From: CAYTID01 sp964437735
Lineage (GTDB): Bacteria; Bacteroidota; Ignavibacteria; UBA10030; BY39
Length of the DNA stretch: 27,472 nucleotides
Assembly (NCBI GenBank): GCA_964437735.1
Contig: CAYTID010000021.1
Coordinates: forward strand, 1 to 27,472
Direction: 5' to 3'
In this document: piece by piece, positions 8,252 through 18,626 of the stretch
Layout: every line of letters starts with the position of its first letter
Numbering within the stretch: the first letter of the stretch is position 1
The notes under the pieces: generated by a model
Seen by the model: the letters and a program-made list of their open reading frames with translations, nothing else
Databases searched by the model: none
What the model was told of the DNA's origin: nothing
Program-made: the position numbers and the translations under genes

Positions 8252-11200
8252 ATCCGAATTTTATTAAGCCTTTACCGAACAATTTTTCTACTTCTCTGAT
8301 AAATCCTTCAGTCGGAGATATCAAAAATTTATTGATGCTGAAAACCTGAGCCTTATCGTCATTAATCCCTTTGACTTCAAAAACCAGCGGCATTTTCCCT
8401 CTATGTTTTTCAAATACATTCTTTAATTTATCAATATTTTTTAACTCAAATTCATTTACATCGAAGGAGATGATAATTCTCTTTGCAAATTTTTCAACTA
8501 CCTTTTCCAGTGGAATCAATTCATCGGCGAGTATCTTAATTTTATCGCCTGTTACATCAGCTTTTCCGCTTACCAAAAGCATAGCATCATCTTGGATTAA
8601 CGAGGAATATTTTTCAAAAATTTTTGCAAACACAATTACTTCGCCGTATCCGCTAAAATCTTCCATATTTAAAAATGCCATTGTATTTCCGTTCCGGTCA
8701 ACTTTTCTCTTGACACCGGAAATTATCCCGCAAACTTTAACCATTGCTCCGCTTTTTACTCCATCCTGTCCGTTAAAGCGGGCTGTCGAAAAAGAATTAA
8801 TTATTATTTCATGCTTTATTAATGGGTGTCCTGATACATAAAAACCCAAAACTTGTTTCTCATAACCCAATACTTCCGAATCACTCCATGGTGCAACATG
8901 ATTTAGAACAGGATATTGAACAGCTGTTTCCTGAATCTTACCTGTTTCGAATAAAGTTGATTGTCCGATTAATTCTGAGCTCTGTTTTTTTTGACCGAAT
9001 TGGGAAGCACGTTCCAGATTTTCGAATATCTGGGCACGGTGTGACCCAAATGAATCCAACGCTCCGGACATTGTTAAACCTTCGAGAGTTTTTTTATTAA
9101 CAGTCCTGGAATCAACTCTGCCGCAAAAGTCAAACAAATTATCAAATTTTTTATCCTTTCTGGCTTTTATTATATTTTCAACTGCACCGACCCCGACATT
9201 CTTTATTGCGCTCAAACCGAACCTGATACCTTCCGGAGTACTAGTGAAATTAACATCACTCTCATTCACATCAGGGGGAAGTATATTAATTCCCATTCGG
9301 TTAGCTTCTTCAATTAACTTGACAATATATTCCCTATCTCCTATCTCCGCCGACATCATTGCAGCGAGATATATTGCAGGATAATAAGCTTTTAAATAGG
9401 CAGTTTGATAAGCGACAACGGCATAAACGACACTGTGGGATTTGTTAAAACCATAAGAGGCAAATTTTTCAATCATATCGAAAATTTCACCGGCAAGTTT
9501 CTTTGCAATTCCCTTTGAAATTGCCCCTTGAATAAATTCATCTTTTTGACGCGCCATCAATCCTTTATCCTTTTTACCCATAGCGCGCCTCATTATATCA
9601 GCTTTTGCTAATGAGAAACCTGCAATTTCACTGGCTATTTTCATTACCTGCTCCTGGTAAACAATAATGCCATATGTTTCTCTTAAGATTGGTTCAAGGA
9701 TCGGATGTAGATATTGAATTTTCTGTACCCCGTGTTTTCGCTTGATGAAATCATCAATCATCTCCATCGGACCTGGTCGGTAAAGAGCATTCATCGCAAC
9801 CAACTCTTTGATTGAAGTCGGTTTCAGCTTCCTTAACGACTCACGCATTCCGGCCGACTCAAACTGAAATACTCCTATTGTATTTCCTTTTTGAAAAAGT
9901 TCGAGAACTTCTGGGTCATCTTCAGGAATATTATCGATGTCAATTTTTACGGAATAGTTCTGCTCAATAATTTTTAAAGCATTTGCTATAATCGTCAAAG
10001 TTCTCAAACCGAGAAAATCCATTTTCAGCAAACCAACCGTTTCGAGGTCGTTCATATAATACTGTGTCATCGGTTCAGTTTGCGGAGTCGCATACAGCGG
10101 AACAAAATTACTGATATCTCCCGGAGCTATAACAACACCCGAAGCATGCATCGAAGCATTTCTGTTCATCCCTTCAAGTACCAAAGATATTTCAATCAGT
10201 TCCTTAATCCGGGGGTCTTTACTCTCTTTTACCCATTTGAGTTCAGGGGTTGTTTTAAGCGCTTCTTCTAATCCGGCTACTTTTCCCTGAATTTGGGGGA
10301 TCAATTTTGTTATCGAATCGACTACACTTAGTTCTATTCCTAGAACACGTCCCACATCCTTGATCACTGCTCTGGTGGATAAAGTTCCGAAAGTAATTAT
10401 CTGAGCGACAGCATTCTCACCGTACTTTTCTTTGACATATTTTATTACCTGATCCCTCTTATCATCAGCAAAATCAACATCGATATCGGGCATGCTTACA
10501 CGTTCTGGATTTAAGAATCGCTCAAATAACAGATCGTATTTGAATGGGTCGACATTGATAATTCCCAGAGCGTAAGAAACAAGACTTCCTGCGGCGCTGC
10601 CTCTTCCCGGTCCGACTAATATTTCCATTTTTTTTGCTGCATTGATAAAATCCTGAACAACCAGAAAATAATTTGAATATCTCATCTTCTTTATCACGGA
10701 CAGTTCGTGGCTTAATCGTGCTTCAATTTCCGGCGTGATAATTTCGTAACGAGTTTTAATTTTTTCGAATGTTAAATTTTCCAGATAATCATCGTAGTTA
10801 TCTATTCCGCTTTCACTTGGTATCGGAAATTCGGGAATATAAGGCTCGGAAGGTCTGATATCATAATTTTCTATCTTCGAATCAACTTCCAGAGTTGATT
10901 CGATCGCTTCCGGATAATATTTAAATAACTCACTCATTTCCGAACCCGATTTAAAATAAAGCTGATCGGTTTGATATTTAAGTTCTCTATAATTCAAAGA
11001 ATTATTTGCAGAGGAATCTGAAATTAAAAGTAGTACATTGTGCGCAATTGCGTGTTTTTTATCGATATAGTGAATATCGTTTGTGGCGATGAGTTTAATA
11101 CCGGTTTCTCGAGCCACCTGCGGCATTTTTTCCAGAACGATCTTTTCCTTTTCTAGTCCGTGATCTTGAATTTCGAGATAGAATTTGAGCCGAAAATTTC

Positions 11201-11716
11201 TTTATAAAGAAGAGCCGTTTTTACTGCCGTATTGTAATTATTTTCGATCAGTTCACTGGCAACTACCCCGTTTCCGCAAGCAGAAAGGGCAATTATCCCT
11301 TCAGAATATTTTCGGAGAAGTTCCAAATCGATGCGAGGTTTATAATAAAATCCCTCAAGATGACCATACGTGGAAAGTTTAATCAGGTTATGATATCCTG
11401 TTAAATTCTTTGCAAGTAAAACGATGTGCTCATAAATTCCCCTGCCTTTTCCCTCTTTTTTCCGTTTGACGTCAATATCTTTACTGCGCCGGCTCCCGTG
11501 TGTAACAATGTAAAACTCACATCCTATTATTGGTTTGATTCCGGCTTTTTTGGCTTTTAGAAAAAACTCAACCGATCCGGACATTACCCCATGATCCGTC
11601 AGAGCGACAGATGGCATTTTATTTTCGACAGCTGCACCGATAAGGGAATCAATAGTAGCCGCGCCGTCAAGCAGGCTATAATGAGAATGGTTATGAAGAT
11701 GTATAAATTTTGCCAT
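8250..11716 (-). CDS. dnaE: DNA polymerase III alpha subunit, interrupted by a one-base frameshift
   Basis: Replicative polymerase. Two overlapping halves in different frames together make one normal DnaE: an N-terminal 187-codon frame (11716 to stop 11155-11153) and a C-terminal frame ending at 8250. The N-terminal half has the PHP domain start "HLHNHSHYSLLDGA". The C-terminal half has "GPGRGSAAGS", the catalytic "PDIDVDF" (D411 and D413 in the rebuilt protein), the helix-hairpin-helix region and an OB fold ("VKVCGIISGVKRK"). The frame breaks at about 11181-11185: the sequence reads "GSN" then "SISKF", but one extra T gives "GSN" then "FYLEIQDHGLEKEK", which runs into the second half. The rebuilt length is 1155 residues, typical of DnaE1. 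No slippery heptamer is present. An essential single gene makes a sequencing or assembly deletion the likeliest cause. Confidence 0.93.
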
Positions 11717-11736
11717 GCGATTGAATATCCGTAATT

Positions 11737-11757
11737 AAAAAATTCTGAAGAAGAATT
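11737..11757 (-). terminator. Possible weak terminator between aldehyde dehydrogenase gene and dnaE
   Basis: On the minus strand AATTCT (11757-11752) and AGAATT (11746-11741) form a 6-pair AU-rich stem with a 5-base loop, followed by T residues. It is only 20 bases before the dnaE start, so if active it would also reduce dnaE readthrough. Weak call. Confidence 0.3.
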
Positions 11758-11804
11758 GCAGTAATTATAAAATAAGAATTTAGAGATTAAAAACAATATA
11801 TAAT

Positions 11805-13223
11805 TTAAAAAATATTCAGGACCATCAATTTTTCTTCGGTCATATCATTGATTGCATATTTAAGACCTTCTCTTCCCAGTCCGGAATCCTTTATCCCTCC
11901 GTAAGGCATATTATCAATACGATATGTGGGAACATCATTCACAATTAAACCACCTACATCCAGATTTTTAAAAGCATAAAATATATTGCTGAAATTGTTC
12001 GAAAAAATACCGGTTTGTAATCCATATCTAGTATTATTTACTTCCCGTACTGCAATTTTTATATCACTGAAACTATGTAAAGTAACAACAGGTCCGAATA
12101 TCTCCTCACAAAATATTTTCATGTCGGATTTCACATCAGATAAAATTGTGGGCTCAAATACCAATCCGTTTCGTTTACCACCCGACAGCAATTTAGCCCC
12201 TTGATTCACTCCTTCTGTTATCCAGTTGTCTATTCGCAGTGCTGCTGTTTCATCAATAACTGGTCCGACGAGAGTATCCGGATTCATTGGATCACCATAA
12301 ACAACTTTTTTTGTGGCATTAACGAATTTTATTCTAAAATCATCGAAATTATTTTCATCAATATAAATCCGTTGGACTTTAATACAACTTTGTCCCGCCT
12401 GGCCAAATGAACCCAGTACGATTCGTTTAATTGCGAACTCAAAATCAGCCAAACTGTCAACAATTACGCCTGCGTTTCCACCCAACTCGAGGGTAACTTT
12501 TTTGTTTCCGGCAATGGATTTTAAGTACCATCCTACGTTTGCACTTCCGGTAAATGAAAGCATTTTAAATCTATCATCACGAACCATTTTCTCGGCTAAA
12601 TCATTACTACAAGTTATTACGTTAACCATACCGGGCAGGGCACCTGATGCAAGGACAATTTCTCCCAGTATTATTGCAAGTAAGGGAGCTTGTGGTGCAG
12701 GTTTCACAACTATGGAATTTCCCGCGGCAATTGCCGGTGCGATTTTATGTGCGACAAGATTTAAAGGAAAATTAAAAGGAGTTATCGCCAAAACTGGTCC
12801 AATAGGGAACCGTTTTGTAATTCCAAACCTTCCTTCCGAATGGCTGGCAAGATCCAATGGGATTGTTTCTCCGAAAATCCTTTTGGCTTCTTCCGATGCA
12901 TATTTAAATGTAAAAATCGCTCTATCAATTTCAGATAACGAAAAAGTAATCGGTTTTCCGCTTTCTGCAGTCATTAATTTTGCTAATTCTGTTTTTCGAT
13001 TAGAAAGATTTTCCGAAATTCTTTCTAATATTTCTGCCCGTTTATATGAAGGTAGATTTTTGGTAACGGAGAAGGCTTCGTGAGAAGTTTTTATGGCTTC
13101 TTCAATATCGGATTCCGTTGCTAGAAAAATTTCTGCAACCGGTTCGTCATTATAGGGATTAATGACTGTCGATTTGTTTATTGAAGTTCTTTTTTTTGAA
13201 CCTATAATAAATGGGAAATCCAT
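11805..13223 (-). CDS. NAD(P)-dependent aldehyde dehydrogenase
   Basis: A 472-residue member of the aldehyde dehydrogenase superfamily, oxidising an aldehyde to its acid with NAD or NADP. The catalytic set is complete: N151 in "ITPFNFPLN", general base E246 in "LELGGN", and nucleophile C280 in "GQAGQSCIKVQR". "EEIFGPV" and the C-terminal "PYGGIKDSGLGREG" are also present. Overall it looks closest to the lactaldehyde / non-phosphorylating glyceraldehyde-3-phosphate group, but the substrate cannot be read from sequence alone. It begins 15 bases after proS on the same strand and is probably co-transcribed with it; no functional link to proS is evident. Confidence 0.93.
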   Translation of the reverse strand: MDFPFIIGSKKRTSINKSTVINPYNDEPVAEIFLATESDIEEAIKTSHEAFSVTKNLPSYKRAEILERISENLSNRKTELAKLMTAESGKPITFSLSEIDRAIFTFKYASEEAKRIFGETIPLDLASHSEGRFGITKRFPIGPVLAITPFNFPLNLVAHKIAPAIAAGNSIVVKPAPQAPLLAIILGEIVLASGALPGMVNVITCSNDLAEKMVRDDRFKMLSFTGSANVGWYLKSIAGNKKVTLELGGNAGVIVDSLADFEFAIKRIVLGSFGQAGQSCIKVQRIYIDENNFDDFRIKFVNATKKVVYGDPMNPDTLVGPVIDETAALRIDNWITEGVNQGAKLLSGGKRNGLVFEPTILSDVKSDMKIFCEEIFGPVVTLHSFSDIKIAVREVNNTRYGLQTGIFSNNFSNIFYAFKNLDVGGLIVNDVPTYRIDNMPYGGIKDSGLGREGLKYAINDMTEEKLMVLNIF

Positions 13224-13238
13224 TTTTGATATTTATCC

Positions 13239-14930
13239 TTAAGAATAAAATTCTTTTACAAAATCTGTAATCAGGGAGATATCAATAACCTGGCGGTTTC
13301 CGTTTGTTCGTTCTTTTATTTCAACTTTATTATTGACTACATTCTTCTCCCCAACGATGACCTGAATCGGAATACCGATTAAATCAGCATCTTTGAATTT
13401 AAATCCGGGACTGACATTTTTTCTGTCATCAAATAAAACATCGATACCGGATTTTTCCAAATCAGTATAAATTTTCTCAGCTGTTTCAATAACGTTATCC
13501 ACATTAGAATTCACCAAAACAAGATGAACCTCATACGGAGCTAGTTCTTTATTCCAGATAATTCCGAAATTATCATGGTTTTGCTCGATACTGCAAGCAA
13601 TAATTCTCTCGACTCCAATGCCGTAGCTGCCCATTACAATTGACTTCGCCACACCGTTCTCATCCAGGTAAGTTGCATCTAAGGAATCGGCATATTTTGT
13701 TCCTAATTTGAATATGTGTCCCAATTCAATAGCGTTTACAACCCGCAATTGTTCGTTACAAGACGGACATGGTTCGCCTGCTCCGACTGTTCTCATATCA
13801 TAAAATCCGTCTATTTTGACATCACGATTTAAATCAATATTACCAATATGGAAATCGTTTTTATTTGATCCGCTAATCAATCCGTTTGCATTTTCAAGTC
13901 GTTTATCGGCGAGTATTTTAAACCCTTTTAATCCGATAGGTCCGATAGATCCCGCATCTGCGCCGGTTAATTCAGCCAATTCGTCCTGCGGAACCGGACG
14001 CGCATTAGGTCCTAGTATCGACTGAATTTTAGTTTCATTAAGTTGATCGTTACCCATCATTAAAATCAAATAAGGTGTTTTGTCGACCATATATACCAAC
14101 GACTTTGCCAGAATGCTTTCATTGACTTTTAAAAAGTCAATTAATTCATCGATTGTTTTGACCCCCGGAGTGGGAATTTCCTTAAGAGATAAATTTTCAT
14201 TTAACCTTGGAGTATTTTTCACATTCGAAGTTGCAACTTCGATGTTCGCAGCATAACCGCACTTTTCACAAATTGCGCAGGTGTCTTCACCGGAGGGAGA
14301 TTCAACCATGAATTCTTGAGAACCAGTTCCCCCCATTGCACCGCTTGATGCGCCAACGATAAAGAACTTCAGTCCGGCGCGTTTGAATATATTTTTATAT
14401 GCTTCAGCATGAGCATCATAACTCTTATCCAAGCCATCCCATGTTGTATCTAAACTGTATGAATCTTTCATTACAAATTGTCTGCCCCTGAGAACACCCG
14501 ACCTCGGACGTGGTTCATTCCGGAATTTCGTCTGAATCTGATACCATATTTGAGGAAGGTCTTTGTAGGATTCAATATGGTTGGCTGCTATCCAACCCAT
14601 AATTTCCTCATGAGTAGGAGCCAAAACAAGAGGCCTGTTTTTTATGTGAAATAAAATATCGCCGAAAGCTTCAACTCTTCCGGTTTTTTCCCAAATTTCA
14701 ATCGGATTAAGTGCAGGCAAATGGAATTCCTGCCCTCCTATTGCATCCATTTCTTCACGAATTAAATTCATGGTTTTTTTCATGATTTTATACCCAAGCG
14801 GGAGGAACGAGAAAATTCCGGAACCAAGCTGGCGCATTAATCCGGCTCGAAGCATAAGACGGTGACTGGGAATTACTGCATCCGATGGAACTTCTTTTAG
14901 TGTAGGAACAAAACTTTTACTTAATCTCAT
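13239..14930 (-). CDS. proS: Prolyl-tRNA synthetase (bacterial type with editing insertion)
   Basis: Class II synthetase charging tRNA-Pro. At 563 residues it is the long bacterial form. Motif 2 is "RNEPRPRSGVLRGRQF" (137-152), and a "CAICEKCGYAAN" segment precedes the insertion. The YbaK-like editing domain that hydrolyses mischarged Ala-tRNA-Pro spans roughly 245-390 ("LAKSLVYMVD", "GNDQLNETK"). Motif 3 appears as "GSYGIGVERIIA", and the C-terminal ~100 residues are the anticodon-binding HGTP domain. It is first in a tight pair with the aldehyde dehydrogenase gene. The region upstream holds a tRNA-Arg and a repeat copy of its 3' end. Confidence 0.98.
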   Translation of the reverse strand: MRLSKSFVPTLKEVPSDAVIPSHRLMLRAGLMRQLGSGIFSFLPLGYKIMKKTMNLIREEMDAIGGQEFHLPALNPIEIWEKTGRVEAFGDILFHIKNRPLVLAPTHEEIMGWIAANHIESYKDLPQIWYQIQTKFRNEPRPRSGVLRGRQFVMKDSYSLDTTWDGLDKSYDAHAEAYKNIFKRAGLKFFIVGASSGAMGGTGSQEFMVESPSGEDTCAICEKCGYAANIEVATSNVKNTPRLNENLSLKEIPTPGVKTIDELIDFLKVNESILAKSLVYMVDKTPYLILMMGNDQLNETKIQSILGPNARPVPQDELAELTGADAGSIGPIGLKGFKILADKRLENANGLISGSNKNDFHIGNIDLNRDVKIDGFYDMRTVGAGEPCPSCNEQLRVVNAIELGHIFKLGTKYADSLDATYLDENGVAKSIVMGSYGIGVERIIACSIEQNHDNFGIIWNKELAPYEVHLVLVNSNVDNVIETAEKIYTDLEKSGIDVLFDDRKNVSPGFKFKDADLIGIPIQVIVGEKNVVNNKVEIKERTNGNRQVIDISLITDFVKEFYS

Positions 14931-14970
14931 TTAAACTTATAATTTTTTTTAATTTTTTATTTTTAAGTTT

Positions 14971-15101
14971 TTATCTTCTTTCAGTACCCCCGAGAGGATT
15001 TCCGCCTGCGTTTCACTTCGGCGGATAAACTCCCCTGCGGCACTTTTCGATAATTCTTTTTCTTAATTTTTTTATCTTTTTTCAGTACCCCCGAGAGGAT
15101 T
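14971..15101. repeat. 30-base direct repeat carrying the 3' end of tRNA-Arg(CCU)
   Basis: Positions 14971-15000 and 15072-15101 are identical except for one base (C/T). The right copy includes the last 16 bases of the tRNA-Arg(CCU) gene and its flank; the left copy is detached. The 71 bases between include TCCGCC (15001-15006) paired with GGCGGA (15020-15025). It could be a leftover of tRNA-targeted integration or a local tandem duplication. Confidence 0.75.
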
Positions 15102-15159
15102 CGAACCTCCGGCACGCGGTTTAGGAAACCGCTGCTCTATCCGCCTGAGCTACGGGGGC
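15086..15159 (-). tRNA. tRNA-Arg (anticodon CCU)
   Basis: On the minus strand the gene starts GCCCCCGTAGCTCAG and folds as a full cloverleaf. The acceptor stem is GCCCCCG/CGGGGGT (a G-U closing pair), the anticodon stem-loop is GCGGT-TTCCTAA-ACCGC with anticodon CCT, and the T loop is TTCGAAT. The discriminator is A and CCA is not encoded. It reads AGG codons. It is upstream of proS on the same strand. Confidence 0.95.
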
Positions 15160-15179
15160 AAAATAAATGCCAATGGTCA

Positions 15180-15254
15180 ATGATTAATTTTCAATAGCAT
15201 TTAGTCGATTATTAATCATCCATTAGAAATTAACAATCGATAATGCTTGAAAAT
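15180..15254. repeat. Interleaved inverted repeats in the gap before tRNA-Arg(CCU)
   Basis: ATGATTAA (15180-15187) is complementary to TTAATCAT (15212-15219). ATTTTCAATAGCATT (15187-15201) is nearly complementary to AATGCTTGAAAAT (15242-15254) with a two-base bulge. The two hairpins interleave, so both arms could not close as simple nested stems. No gene lies in 15160-15309. Confidence 0.4.
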
Positions 15255-15309
15255 ATAAGAATTTTTCAACCGAGTCCCAAATGTACATTTTAGATCGAAA
15301 TACCGAAAA

Positions 15310-18300
15310 TCATTTCATCAAAATAAGTTTTTTAAGCGATATAAATGGGTTTTTAGACGATCGAGTCGATGCAGCCTCAATTTTATAAAAATATATTCCG
15401 CTTGAAATGTTCATTCCTTGATTGTTCGTCCCATCCCAAGTGACTTCATATCTACCGGGCTGTTTGATATCCGATAATAACATCTTAACTTCCTGCCCAA
15501 GTACATTTATGATCCTAAGGTTCACAGTACTCAGTTCGGGAATTTGGAATTTAATATTGGTAACCGGATTAAACGGATTCGGATAATTTGCATAAAGTTC
15601 ATATTCTTGCGGTAATACCTCCGCCGAGTTATCTACTGAAACTTCGGCAGATTGGTGTGCTATGAATAATCCTTTTACTGCCGGGTTAGTAACAATTAAT
15701 GAATCAATTGTTCGCATATTAACATTAATTAAATTTCCACCCGTTTGAACATCCTTTATTGCAAAAATTCCTCCGGGTAAAATTGATTTATTCCAATAAA
15801 ATTTTATCGGATAACCCAAAATACCTGGCTGAAATATGTTCGTATAATAATTCAAGGGTCTGCTCATGCTGAGTGTATCTTTTAAATCAAGTTTCGTCCC
15901 GTTCGTGCCTTGAATATTCCATCTGACATCAAAAATATCGTTCGAAGTCAAAGATGGAAGTTCCGATTCACCGTACAAAATATCAATACCGTCTGTCGCT
16001 CCACTAACAGATCCGAACTTTAGCGTATCAGTTTCAAATCCGTTTTTTATTATTAATTCTGATAAAAATTTCGGTGTAAAAATAAAAATACCATTTCCCG
16101 AAACAGGAACTTTTAACGGACTTTCCAAAATTGTTGCATTATGTGAGATCAATAATGTATCCCTAAACAAACCGATTGTGGATGGACTAAATCTCAAAAC
16201 AATCTGTCGTACTCCGTTTACCGGTATAGAAAAATTATTGTTCCCGATAAAATTGAAAGCAGAAGAAGTGCCTAATTGAATTGCACCTTTTAGTGTATCT
16301 GTTGATATACTTAAATTTTTCAGAAGAAGTGTAACTTCCTTATTAGCGTTGACATGTGTATCCCCGAAAATAACTTCCGCCGGTGAACATTCAATATCAA
16401 CGAACCTCATTGTATCTTTAGTTATGTAACTCAGTACGATGCCATCTACATAAAATCCGTCTTTTGGGATTGAACCGTCGCTCCGCAAGCGGAATCTGAA
16501 TTTAAAATTTGTCGACGAATAAGGAGTAACATTAAATTCTTCTTCAACCCAATTATTTTGTAAGCCATCGTAACCGTGTATGCCTAATGGAAGTTGAACA
16601 CCTGAACCACTCGCCGTTTTTGTGTATTTTCCCTGCAGCGGATTCCATGTATTACCGCCATTACTCGAAACTTCAAGTGTAACAAAATCCCATTTTGTTT
16701 CGATATCCCATTTTGCCCAGAATTTTAATATAGCTCTGGTTGCACCTGATATATTTGCCGAATTCAATAATGTGAGAGAATTATCAGTACTATCCAAATA
16801 ATTTCCCACGGGACTATCCGTAAATGAAGCCGGCGGTGTATGATTCGTCTGTGAAACTCCCCAACTTACACCGGTAGACCAATTGCTTGTTCCAGCATTG
16901 GCGCTGTCGGAAAAAACGATATTCATATTTCCGATATATAATGGAATGGTATCTAATAAAATTCTTCCGGAATTTTCAGTTATTTTAGCAAACAAGTTGA
17001 TAATCACACCCGACGGTGCTCTTGATGAAACAGAACATGCTAAAGAAATGATTTTACTTGAGAGGGGCCCGATTGCTCCGCAAGAAACCGGATGGATAGG
17101 CACACTCAATGCTGAACTTGAAGATTTCAGTTGAACAGATACGTTATACGCTGAATCCTGACCCTTATTCCGGAGATTTAAAAGTAAATTAAACTTTTCA
17201 CCGCGTGACAAGAATCCATCACCGCTGCTATCCTGAATACTTATTTGCTGAATTGCTGTGTAACTTCCCGCAATGTTAGCAACGTATAAATTCGGGAATA
17301 AATTTTCCTGTGCTAGCGGGAGAATTCTGTTTGACGCGGGCCAAAAACCATCGGACGATCTGCCTACTTCAGGAGTCATTGAAAATATTTTATTTTTTGT
17401 AATTCTTTCACCATACATCCAGTCATCGGCACTACCGTTAACTGTATAACCTACTGTTTGATTGCCTGTTCCAAAAAGATAGTTATTATACTTCGTCATA
17501 TCTTTTGCATATTCACGGAAAATTGCAGAATCAGGAGTTTCAAAATTTCCGATATAACCCCAAGGATAGATAAGAAGATTACTGTATGTATGATAATTCA
17601 AAGCAAATTTAAAATTTCTCCCTTCACAAAACACTTTTAATGACTGAGTTTCCGGTTCACTAAAAGCCGAAGTTCCTCGATAGGTTTCAGCCGTTGGCGA
17701 CGGACTTGAGCCTGAATTGTCGTAGCCCCACATATAACCAAAATTCCTGTTGAGGTCTACACCATAACTGTCGTTGTCGTTAACCACTGAGCGCATATTT
17801 TTTCTGCGCATTCCTCCGCCATTCGGAGCGAATCTTCTGTTAGCTTCATATCCGTCAGGATTTACAACGGGTACAAAATATAAATTCCGGTTATCGACAA
17901 TATATGTTACCTCGGGATTTGTTCCATAATTTTGCAACAAATACCACATAAAATACATCACCGACATTAATCCGGCAGGTTCACGTGCGTGAGTCAGAGA
18001 ATTGTAAAATGCTTCCGGTTTGTTTAATTGCAGATCGGCATTCTTTGAAATTTTCACCCCCCAAATAGGCCTGTCCTGTAATGAATAACCAACTACAAAC
18101 CTCTCTGTGATAAGGTTAGGATACAATAACCTCATTGTATCCAACTGTTTAATAACTTCATTAAGCGTATAGTATCCCCCCATACTTCCTAAACCGAAAC
18201 CAAGCGCATCATACGGACCTTTAACAAGCCTTTCAGAATAAAATTTCGTGAGATCATCAATCAAGATATGGGTCTCGAAACCTTTTACTTGCAAGGCCTT

Positions 18301-18498
18301 CAATTCACTTTCAGATATTGTGACCTCAAACCAATTTCCGACTTTCGCTGATGATCCCTCCATATCAATTCCTGTCGAAATCAGTTTCTCTAAAGTTTTT
18401 GCGTCAGGGATATAAACATTAACTAATTTATAAATTTCATTTGAGATTGAGAAATCAACGAAAAGCAGTACCAGCATTGTAAATAAATATTTTTTCAT
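15310..18498 (-). CDS. Secreted M14 zinc carboxypeptidase with type IX sorting domain
   Basis: A 1062-residue exported peptidase. Residues 1-19 are a signal peptide ("MKKYLFTMLVLLFVDFSIS"), followed by a ~85-residue propeptide-like region. The M14 domain spans about 110-415, with zinc ligands H170 and E173 ("HAREP"), H303 ("NYHTYS"), and catalytic E377 ("TPEVGRS"). Then come a CARDB-like beta domain (~425-530), a MAM/jelly-roll-like domain (~540-695), an ASPM/Hydin-like beta domain (~700-800) and further beta regions. The final ~97 residues are a C-terminal sorting domain with "NYPNPFNPVT", "LGQEV" and "SSGIYFYKI", the kind recognised by type IX secretion in Bacteroidota and relatives. It probably digests extracellular peptides. 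The ATG is preceded by AAAGGAC. Confidence 0.95.
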   Translation of the reverse strand: MKKYLFTMLVLLFVDFSISNEIYKLVNVYIPDAKTLEKLISTGIDMEGSSAKVGNWFEVTISESELKALQVKGFETHILIDDLTKFYSERLVKGPYDALGFGLGSMGGYYTLNEVIKQLDTMRLLYPNLITERFVVGYSLQDRPIWGVKISKNADLQLNKPEAFYNSLTHAREPAGLMSVMYFMWYLLQNYGTNPEVTYIVDNRNLYFVPVVNPDGYEANRRFAPNGGGMRRKNMRSVVNDNDSYGVDLNRNFGYMWGYDNSGSSPSPTAETYRGTSAFSEPETQSLKVFCEGRNFKFALNYHTYSNLLIYPWGYIGNFETPDSAIFREYAKDMTKYNNYLFGTGNQTVGYTVNGSADDWMYGERITKNKIFSMTPEVGRSSDGFWPASNRILPLAQENLFPNLYVANIAGSYTAIQQISIQDSSGDGFLSRGEKFNLLLNLRNKGQDSAYNVSVQLKSSSSALSVPIHPVSCGAIGPLSSKIISLACSVSSRAPSGVIINLFAKITENSGRILLDTIPLYIGNMNIVFSDSANAGTSNWSTGVSWGVSQTNHTPPASFTDSPVGNYLDSTDNSLTLLNSANISGATRAILKFWAKWDIETKWDFVTLEVSSNGGNTWNPLQGKYTKTASGSGVQLPLGIHGYDGLQNNWVEEEFNVTPYSSTNFKFRFRLRSDGSIPKDGFYVDGIVLSYITKDTMRFVDIECSPAEVIFGDTHVNANKEVTLLLKNLSISTDTLKGAIQLGTSSAFNFIGNNNFSIPVNGVRQIVLRFSPSTIGLFRDTLLISHNATILESPLKVPVSGNGIFIFTPKFLSELIIKNGFETDTLKFGSVSGATDGIDILYGESELPSLTSNDIFDVRWNIQGTNGTKLDLKDTLSMSRPLNYYTNIFQPGILGYPIKFYWNKSILPGGIFAIKDVQTGGNLINVNMRTIDSLIVTNPAVKGLFIAHQSAEVSVDNSAEVLPQEYELYANYPNPFNPVTNIKFQIPELSTVNLRIINVLGQEVKMLLSDIKQPGRYEVTWDGTNNQGMNISSGIYFYKIEAASTRSSKNPFISLKKLILMK

Positions 18499-18626
18499 GA
18501 AAGGTCCTTTGAGTACAATTTTTAATTTAATCCTAATAAAATATTGTTGAAGATTGATTCGTGCTTAAAAGATAAAATATTTCAGCCAAAAATCAATGGA
18601 TTTATAATAAATTTTGTAAAAACACC

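Noticed and set aside
8371..8841. 156-codon plus-strand frame
   Set aside because: Antisense to the dnaE C-terminal region; Ser/Phe-rich shadow composition.
11153..11716. The 187-codon frame as a separate PHP-domain phosphoesterase gene
   Set aside because: A one-base correction fuses it smoothly to the downstream DnaE frame with family-typical sequence at the junction.
12502..13083. 193-codon plus-strand frame
   Set aside because: Lies wholly antisense to the aldehyde dehydrogenase gene, which has a complete catalytic set; a shadow frame.
14971..15101. Attachment sites of an integrated element
   Set aside because: Only 71 bases separate the repeats and no integrase is nearby, so no element is called; reported only as a repeat.
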